Assembly (NCBI GenBank): GCA_027063505.1
Contig: JAMORO010000061.1
Location: forward strand, 1 to 64,000
Source: Sulfurimonas sp.
GTDB taxonomy: Bacteria; Campylobacterota; Campylobacteria; Campylobacterales; Sulfurimonadaceae
Reading direction: 5' to 3'
DNA length: 64,000 nt
This document shows, piece by piece, positions 63,398 through 64,000 of this stretch. Below the pieces are notes generated by a model that worked only from the letters and a program-made list of their open reading frames with translations, was not told the origin of the DNA and did not search any database. Each line of letters opens with the position of its first letter. Positions within the stretch are counted from its first letter, which is position 1. The position numbers and the translations under genes are program-made.

Positions 63398-64000
63398 CCC
63401 CTAAAGTGATTTGAAATTGTGCTCCATCTTTTACATTTGAAGCTGTTATTTGACCCCTGCAGTGATCTTGCACGATCATTTTACTCATGTACAGTCCAAG
63501 ACCGGTTCCGTCTTTTTTAGTTTTTGTTGAAAAGTATGGGTCAAAAATTTTACTTATTATATCCTCTTTTATTCCACCTGCATTGTCTGTAATGGTAAAA
63601 CTTGATTCTTTGAGAACTATTTTAATCTGCGGTTTTTCTATTTTATTTTCCACGAGAGCATCTTCTGCATTTTTAATAAGATTTAGGATGACTTGCTTTA
63701 ATTCATTTTCAAAGGTATTAAAACTTTGGATATTTTTTACTTCTATATTTAGTTCAATTTTATGCTTTTCAAGAGAGCCTTCTATAATGGATAAAACACT
63801 TTTGAGTATTATATTGAAATCTGTCATTGTTTTTGTTTTATTTGTCTTAAAAAAGTTTCTAAAGTCATCTATAGTTGAACTAAGGTGCATTGAAAAACCC
63901 TTTATCTTGTCTGCAATCTCTATAGCTGTACTCTGGTCGAGTTTATTTCGTTTTGCTTTGAGTTGAAGTGATCCTGATGCTGCTGCAATAGCACTGAGTG
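63384..64000 (-). CDS. Histidine kinase, 5' part outside window
   Basis: C-terminal half of another array kinase. The track begins at an internal ATG (63890), but the frame stays open to the right edge and reads LSAIAAASGSLQLKAKRNKLD before it, matching the HisKA helix of the PAS kinase at 60093-61400. Visible are the end of HisKA (STIDDFRNFF) and the full HATPase: NLIKNAEDALVE, DNAGGIKE, GTGLGLYMSKMI. The sensor domain and H-box lie beyond the window. It is the most upstream visible gene of the overlapping array. Confidence 0.88.
   Translation of the reverse strand, partial: LSAIAAASGSLQLKAKRNKLDQSTAIEIADKIKGFSMHLSSTIDDFRNFFKTNKTKTMTDFNIILKSVLSIIEGSLEKHKIELNIEVKNIQSFNTFENELKQVILNLIKNAEDALVENKIEKPQIKIVLKESSFTITDNAGGIKEDIISKIFDPYFSTKTKKDGTGLGLYMSKMIVQDHCRGQITASNVKDGAQFQITLGDEND

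Noticed and set aside
56931-64000. Mobile element or recent duplication as source of the kinase array
   Set aside because: No transposase, terminal repeats or integration site are visible, and the paralogous kinases have diverged clearly outside their motifs. Older gene duplication is more likely.

Overview
The window is a continuous stretch of a low-GC bacterial chromosome, most likely from a free-living Campylobacterota (epsilonproteobacterium) of the Sulfurimonas/Sulfuricurvum type. The evidence is the gene content: a cbpA-hspR heat-shock pair with HspR-type operators, a TorD-linked molybdoenzyme, an FmdE-domain protein, a short RNase R, TATAAT-dominated promoters with weak -35 boxes, and a very high density of two-component and c-di-GMP genes. 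The genus is an inference. I see no tRNA, rRNA, CRISPR array, insertion sequence or prophage. Genes are tightly packed: the longest non-coding gap is about 160 bases, so no stretch above 300 bases lacks a gene.

Layout. 1-5.5 kb: a plus-strand operon for a molybdopterin oxidoreductase (5' end cut by the window edge), a TorD-like chaperone, a multi-cluster ferredoxin, a stand-alone AroE-like domain and an unknown protein. 5.5-10.4 kb: a minus-strand tolC-hlyD-ftsX-ABC ATPase efflux operon ending in an FmdE-domain gene. 10.4-14.1 kb: a Bat (aerotolerance-type) operon batA-batBC-batD. 14.2-15.9 kb: a thioredoxin-like protein divergent from a REC-HD-GYP phosphodiesterase. 15.9-20.9 kb: grpE-dnaK, then comF and lepA. 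21-23 kb: a GAF hybrid kinase. 23.1-26.3 kb: a metal (probably zinc) uptake locus with no ATPase gene. 26.4-30.8 kb: prs, a response regulator and two HisKA_2 kinases. 30.9-33.3 kb: a secreted protein with internal repeats and a small exported protein. 33.4-37.1 kb: HDOD-rnr-holA. 37.2-42.2 kb: a small unknown gene, greB-like, then two sensor kinases. 42.2-48 kb: an excalibur protein, purL, DUF302, pfkA, purH. 48.2-50.8 kb: cbpA-hspR and murA. 50.8-55.6 kb: TonB receptor, YfiR-like protein and GGDEF-EAL. 55.7-64 kb: a six-gene overlapping array of kinases and c-di-GMP proteins running off the right edge.

How the genes work together. HspR is encoded at 49.1 kb. HAIR-type operators (CTTGAGT-N7-ACTCAAG) overlap consensus promoters both at its own cbpA-hspR operon and 30 kb away at grpE-dnaK, so one small regulon is visible inside the window. 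At least four proteins make, break or bind c-di-GMP (HD-GYP, GGDEF-EAL, REC-GGDEF-wHTH, REC-PAS-GGDEF*-EAL). The right-hand 13 kb looks like a dedicated sensory block: four related kinases, an EAL protein, a diguanylate cyclase fused to an OmpR-type DNA-binding domain, and next to them an outer-membrane receptor/YfiR/GGDEF-EAL relay. The last two, together with the AroE-like domain in the molybdoenzyme operon and the FmdE-linked efflux pump, are the best candidates for undescribed biology.

Several starts in the ORF track were revised: the 237-aa ORF at 32740-33453 should start at 33309, the 399-aa kinase at 30781 (GTG), the ABC ATPase at 6841, and the last kinase (track 63384-63890) is open to the window edge.
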